NCBI GenBank assembly: GCA_001275005.1
Contig: JWZX01000313.1
Coordinates: 1 to 11,498 of the forward strand
Origin: Chrysochromulina tobinii
Lineage: Eukaryota; Haptophyta; Prymnesiales; Chrysochromulinaceae
Reading direction: 5' to 3'
DNA: 11,498 nt
A program made the position numbers and the translations under genes. Under the pieces are notes generated by a model. The model saw only the letters and a list, made by a program, of their open reading frames with translations, made no database searches and was not told the origin of the DNA. Within the stretch, counting starts at the first letter, position 1. Each line of letters begins with the position of its first letter. Of the stretch, positions 7,734 to 11,498 are shown in pieces.

Positions 7734-10700
7734 TCACTGCACCTTCTTCGTGCGCAACCGCTTCTTCAGAACCGCCGCGCGAAGCTCGTTTGCCACTCTC
7801 ACGACTGGAGTGCCTTTCGCATGCACCAAATCAACCGCCTTCGAATTCCGCAAGATCTTGATATCTTCTTCGCTCGAGCCCGTCATGATCGATATGACGC
7901 CTCCGAAGCCCTGCTCACGCATGTGCATCGCCAAATCCGAGCCGAGCAGCAGCCGATTCGCCCCGATCTCCGAGTCCATCCCGGCCTCGATATTCTGGTC
8001 GAGCATCACGAGATCGACCTGTCGGGGGATCGAGCCCTGTGGCAGCGGCGCGAGGACAATCGCATCGTCGACGGTCGTCATCACGTAGCGACCCATCGCC
8101 ACTTCGACGGCGTGAGCTAGCTCGGCAGTGCTCGTCCCAATAGAGCCCGATCTCGTCATATCTGCGCCGAGGCACGTCTCGAAGAGGGCCGTGTGGAAGG
8201 CCTTCATGAGAGGGTCGTCCTCCACGCCTGCCCGCAATCAGGGCGGCACTCATGAGCACGCAATCAGGGCGGCACTCATGAGCATGCGATCAAGGAGGCA
8301 ATCCGCCATACCGAGGCAGACGATGGGCTCGCTGCTGCTGCTATGTGCCACCTCGGGGCCCATCTCCAAAGCGGAGGGAGCATCGAGATATGAGGCCTTG
8401 TCAGTGCTGTCACGCCGGCGCATCGAGACACTCTGATGGCGGCGCGCGTGCGAGGACGCCTCGTCGCCCTCATCAAGATGATGCGCCTCCTCCGCCGCAT
8501 CACTCTTGGACGCCGCCGCACTGCTGGCCCTGCTGAGCAGCCTGCCTGCAGAGCGGCTGTGGAAGCTGCCCTCTCGTTTGAAACTGCTCTCTGAGGAACT
8601 CGTCTCGGACCTCGGATCTCGGATCTCCACAGGGAGGATCAGATGAAAAATGGTGCGGTGCCCGCCCGCGTCGTCAAGTGCCGTCGCGAGCCACGCGCGG
8701 CCATGGGCCGCGTGGACCGCCTTGCGCACCGTGTCGAGGCCGATCCCATCGCTCGTTGTCGAGGCGGTATGCGTGCGGTAGCCCGGCTCAAACGCCAAGT
8801 TGCACTGCTCTGGGGTCAAGCATTCCGTACCTGTGGGGAGAGGGTCGGGGCGCCGTGATGAGTACTTGCACTTGCATGCAGCGCGTGCAACTCTCCTTCT
8901 ACGCACCGACGCGATTCGGGTTCTCGACCGAGAGATGAAGCATCGCCCCGCGGCTCGAGCTCGTGATCTCCCCGATCTCCCCGATCTCAACGTTCGCCCT
9001 TACCGTGATCGTGGCGCCAGGCTCGCGGTACCTGATGAGGGAGGCAATCAATTGTGTCATCAGAGGTCATCAGTGGGTATCAGAGGGCAGCAGAAGGTCA
9101 TCAGACGTACTTGTACGCATTGGAGAGCGCCTCGTCGAGCGACAGCCGTGCAATCGAAACGTCGAAGCGGACGGTGGCTGGCGCATCGACGCCGATGACC
9201 GCGATCATAGATCCGATGCGAGGCCTCAACAGCTGCTGCATCTCGTCACCATCTCGTATCTCGTGACCATCTCGTGGACATCTCGTGATGCGAGGCCTCA
9301 ACGGCGGCAGTATTTCGTCACCATGGTCACCATGACCGTTGGGATGGTTGCCGCGGCTGCCGATGGAGACGCCGCTGGTGCTGTGGCTTTCGTTGGAGTT
9401 GTCGATGTGGTGACCGTCGCCGTTGCGCTCTGCCTCGTCGTTTGGGGGCAGAACCGCGTCGTGTTCGGCCACGGAGCGCATGAACTCGTGCAAGTCGCAG
9501 TCCATGCGCACGGTGCGGTAGGTCCCGTTCTCCAGATCGATGAAGAGCTGCGGACGAAGCACCCATTAGATTAGAGTAGAGCCCAGCAGAGTAGATTCGA
9601 CTCATTAGAGAGTGGTTACATGGATTAGAGTAGAGTTGACGCAGGTGGAGGTCATCAAGGAGCGCTCCGCGGCAATCACACCTGCCGACGATGTAACCAC
9701 TCTACTGCTTGGTCGAGCAGCGCAATCGCCTCGTGCAACAGCGTGGCCTGATGATCGGTGACCGGTCTGAGACTCGTGGCCAGCTCGATATTCATACGGG
9801 CCGATCCGCACTTGCCCTTGAAGACGTGATTGAGGCGCGAGTCGGCGGCGCGCGTGGCACGCGCGTGCTCGAGCTTGAGACTGTTCGCGAAGGCTTCCTG
9901 TGCTAGTCTTGCTGCCTCTTCCTCTGCGCGCCGTGCTCGCTCTTCGACTGTCGCGGCGTTGAGTCGATCGAGATGCTGCGAGATGAGGATCGATCGGATC
10001 GTGCGTCCAAGGAGCTCACCTGCCAAATACGGTGGTCATCAGACGCACTCAGACGAACGCGAATCGTACTTGAGAGACTCGTTCGAGTCGGAGCTCACCT
10101 AGACACGTGCAAGCGGCGATGAGGAGGATCTCACTGGTCGTAGAAAGGGCCGTCCACCGCGATAGACACGCGTACCCCACGATGAACACGCCGCACACCT
10201 GCCAAATATGGCTCTCGAACATGCCCGAATAGTGCTCGTGGACGCCCGACACGACCTTCAGTAGGGCGAGGAGGAAGGGAACCTGAGGGTGAGCCTGGAA
10301 ATCCCTTCGAGTGTCCTCATGGACGAGCATTACGATGTTGATGGCCGCCCATGCGCACCCCACGCAGAAGACGTACAGGCGCGAGTAGATCAGCACGGCG
10401 CGCTTCTGGTCCGCGAACGGGCGTAGCCAGATGCGCCCAGCCAACATCACGGAACCGAGACACGTGCCAGCGACACACACAAGGTTCGGACCCAGGATGA
10501 GGATCTCGAGGCTGTGGATGGAGGCCAACACAAACCACCACGTTATCGTGTACGGGCACGCACGCTGGAAGCGGTCCGCGCGGTAATCCTCCTGTAGAAT
10601 TGGCTCGATGTCCACCGAGAAGAGAGACGCGAGCGCGCCGCCCGGCTTGGCGCCGGCGGAAGACTTGACCTGACGCCGGAAGCGGTGCTCGATCGCGATG

Positions 10701-11307
10701 CCGAGACCTTCGCCAACCGCCACTGAGCCTAGAGTAATCATTTTCTCTTGAGCCAGGCTCAGCACCGAGAGCCTCGGCAGCGCTCCGAAGCCAACGCTGA
10801 CTGTGATGAGATAAGCGTAATGCACGTGCGGCACCAGCTGGCTGTAGCGGCCGTACACCGTCATCAGCAAAAGGTTGAATCCCACAACGGCCATGATGGA
10901 TGGCTCCACACTCTCAAGGGCGCTATGCTGGCGCGTTACAAAATTGAGCCCGCTCACAGCCAAGATGGAGACTCCGAGCCAGATCTTAGAAAAGATCACG
11001 CGGGCGCGCCCCAGGTCCGCGCATCGGTGGCACAGCACACGGCCGCAGAGAATTTTCAAGTTGCCAGCGGCGCAGATCTGCAAGTGCGCCAGGTGGAGCA
11101 CATGGTGAGTGGAAAGCAGGGGGCGGCGGGGCATAGGGTCCGAAGCTTGGAAAAGGATATTACCAGGCCAAAGAGCTCGAGACCCGGCACCTGAGCGAGG
11201 AGCAGGTAAAGCACGGAAATTGTGATGAGTGCAGCCACCGTCAAATGGTACGCATCGTCGAATTGGTAGTCCTCGTAGTTCTCAATGGTGTCCTCATCAC
11301 ACGACAT
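7734..11307 (-). CDS. membrane hybrid histidine kinase with C-terminal receiver
   Basis: Seven exons: 11307-11164, 11077-10099, 10019-9682, 9547-9111, 9031-8907, 8830-8312 and 8227-7734. All phases agree and give 1011 residues. The ATG at 11307 is first after an in-frame TGA (11385-11383). Residues ~19-375 hold two groups of hydrophobic segments (one in exon 1, many in exon 2), so the sensor is an integral-membrane bundle. A charged helix leads to a DHp-like pair with candidate phospho-His439 (SRLNHVFKGK). HATPase follows: N-box DEALSNAYKY (Asn630), G1 degenerate (ENPN in place of DxG), G2 box DGIGL (703-706). The receiver has the acidic pair Asp851/Asp852 (GVEDDPLMKAF), phospho-acceptor Asp924 (VMLDQN), Thr963 (MTGSS) and Lys985 (HAKG). 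A signalling phosphorelay at a membrane is inferred; the ligand is unknown. The exon boundaries rest on frame and splice motifs only. Confidence 0.85.
8228..8311 (-). other. kinase intron 6, with a 26-bp tandem duplication (84 nt)
   Basis: Donor CTCG|GTATGG at 8311, acceptor GCGGGCAG at 8228. The phase 1 join rebuilds a textbook receiver start, IVCLG/VEDDPLMKAF. The genomic frame is unchanged (84 = 3 x 28), but two in-frame TGA codons inside rule out read-through. The unit GCAATCAGGGCGGCACTCAT plus GAGCA occurs at 8234-8258 and 8260-8284. A shorter 48-nt intron (donor at 8275) is possible in frame but would insert residues into the receiver start. Confidence 0.8.
8831..8906 (-). other. kinase intron 5 (76 nt), ordinary type
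   Basis: Donor GTCG|GTGCGT at 8906, acceptor CTCTCCCCACAG at 8831 with a clear pyrimidine tract. The phase 1 join links VENPNRVG to TECLTPEQ within the HATPase domain. It lacks the 10-bp repeat found in the other introns. Confidence 0.85.
9032..9110 (-). other. kinase intron 4 with 10-11-bp repeats (79 nt)
   Basis: Donor ACAA|GTACGT at 9110, acceptor CCTCATCAG at 9032. The phase 2 join restores Lys and yields SNAYK/YREPGATITV across the HATPase N-box. Plus-strand units GGCAATCAAT, GGTCATCAGT, GGGTATCAGA, GGGCAGCAGA and AGGTCATCAGA run at 10-11-bp spacing. The acceptor end is identical over 16 bp to the RING gene intron. Confidence 0.88.
9215..9302. repeat. 72-bp-spaced direct repeat in kinase exon 4
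   Basis: GATGCGAGGCCTCAAC occurs at 9215-9230 and 9287-9302 (72 bp = 24 codons apart). Between them CATCTCGT recurs about five times at 8-11-bp spacing. On the minus strand this gives two LRPRI motifs in the linker before the HATPase, preceded by an HGD-rich stretch. Kept as coding because the frame stays open. Confidence 0.8.
9548..9681 (-). other. kinase intron 3 (134 nt), composite repeats
   Basis: Donor CGGCAG|GTGTGA at 9681, acceptor CGTCCGCAG at 9548, phase 0 (LHRRQ/LFIDLENG). Near the donor it carries GGTCATCAAG and GGCAATCAC units of the shared family. The rest is a different AT-richer repeat, ATTAGAGTAGAG (two copies). AGAGTGGTTACAT at 9609-9621 is an exact inverted copy of exon 3 sequence at 9691-9703, so a 13-bp stem could span the donor site. 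Confidence 0.85.
10020..10098 (-). other. kinase intron 2 flanked by an 11-bp direct repeat (79 nt)
   Basis: Donor CTAG|GTGAGC at 10098, acceptor TTTGGCAG at 10020, phase 1 (TCLG/ELLGRTIRS). The junction sequence AGGTGAGCTCC occurs at both ends, so intron and downstream exon begin with the same bases. Inside is one TCTGATGACC unit preceded by a TCTGAGTGCG unit at 10-bp spacing. Confidence 0.88.
11078..11163 (-). other. kinase intron 1 (86 nt), ordinary type
   Basis: Donor CCTG|GTAATA at 11163, acceptor CGCACTTGCAG at 11078, phase 0 (LELFGL/ICAAGNL). C/T-rich throughout and without the shared repeat. The join connects the first hydrophobic segment to the membrane bundle in exon 2. Confidence 0.85.
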
Positions 11308-11498
11308 TGCGGCGACCGTGTCCTTGGGTCGGCTGCAAAAGGATGCCCAAAGGGAAAACGACGACGTGTCCTTGGGTCGACTTCAAAAAGCGAAGGGACA
11401 TAAATCAGTCAGGAGACGCGGCTCGGCTACTGAACTTCAATATTTTATTCTCCTCGTCCTTGCAGCGGCCGCCACACTAATTTAACGTAGTAGCCCCC
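11308..11498. promoter_or_regulatory. upstream region of the kinase gene, with direct repeat
   Basis: 191 bp upstream of the kinase ATG. CGTGTCCTTGGGTCG occurs at 11317-11331 and 11365-11379 (48 bp apart), each followed by a similar CAAAA-containing tail. On the minus strand a pyrimidine-rich run ending TTTTGCAG (about 11334-11341) looks like a splice acceptor, so a 5' UTR intron is possible but has no assigned donor. No other gene is seen to the window end. Confidence 0.5.

Noticed and set aside
8228-8275. In-frame TGA read-through or selenocysteine in the kinase
   Set aside because: Two TGAs are present, no SECIS-like evidence was seen, and splicing at 8311/8228 gives a perfect receiver start.
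8609-8989. Short tandem repeats GATCTCCCC (8964-8989) and CTCGGATCT (about 8609-8630)
   Set aside because: Small in-frame codon repeats (EIGEIGEI and EIRDPRSE) inside the kinase; ordinary coding microsatellites.

Overview
The window looks like nuclear DNA from a GC-rich unicellular eukaryote. Genes are interrupted by short GT-AG introns (76-134 nt) that fit phase-perfect exon joins. The protein types are eukaryotic: a very long tryptophan-repeat protein of Sfi1 type, a RING E3-like coiled-coil protein, a C2H2 + RanBP2 zinc-finger protein and a membrane hybrid histidine kinase. The mix (protist histidine kinase with a receiver, giant W-repeat protein, dense short introns) recalls microalgae such as haptophytes. 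That assignment is inference, not proof.

Layout, left to right. (1) Positions 1-4270, minus strand: a two-exon gene for an Sfi1-like W-repeat protein. Exon 2 stays open for about 2.8 kb and leaves the window without a stop, so at least 1385 residues are visible. The gene carries several near-identical internal duplications. (2) Positions 4271-4417: a short AT-richer divergent promoter. (3) Positions 4418-5251, plus strand: an intronless-looking zinc-finger protein. (4) Positions 5252-5660: convergent intergenic DNA with two small hairpins and no gene. (5) Positions 5661-7522, minus: a two-exon coiled-coil/RING protein of 592 residues. (6) Positions 7734-11307, minus: a seven-exon hybrid histidine kinase of 1011 residues (membrane bundle, DHp-like helix pair, HATPase, receiver). 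(7) Positions 11308-11498: its upstream region with a 48-bp-spaced direct repeat.

The genes do not form an evident pathway. The most unusual signal is in the introns. Introns in three unrelated genes carry a degenerate 10-bp repeat (TCTGATGACC in the sense direction), and two of them share an identical 3' end. One intron is flanked by an 11-bp direct repeat that duplicates the splice junction. This pattern resembles recent intron gain by an introner-like element. Two other introns in the same kinase gene are ordinary and serve as a contrast. All exon joins were worked out by hand from reading frame and splice-site sequence, without transcript data.
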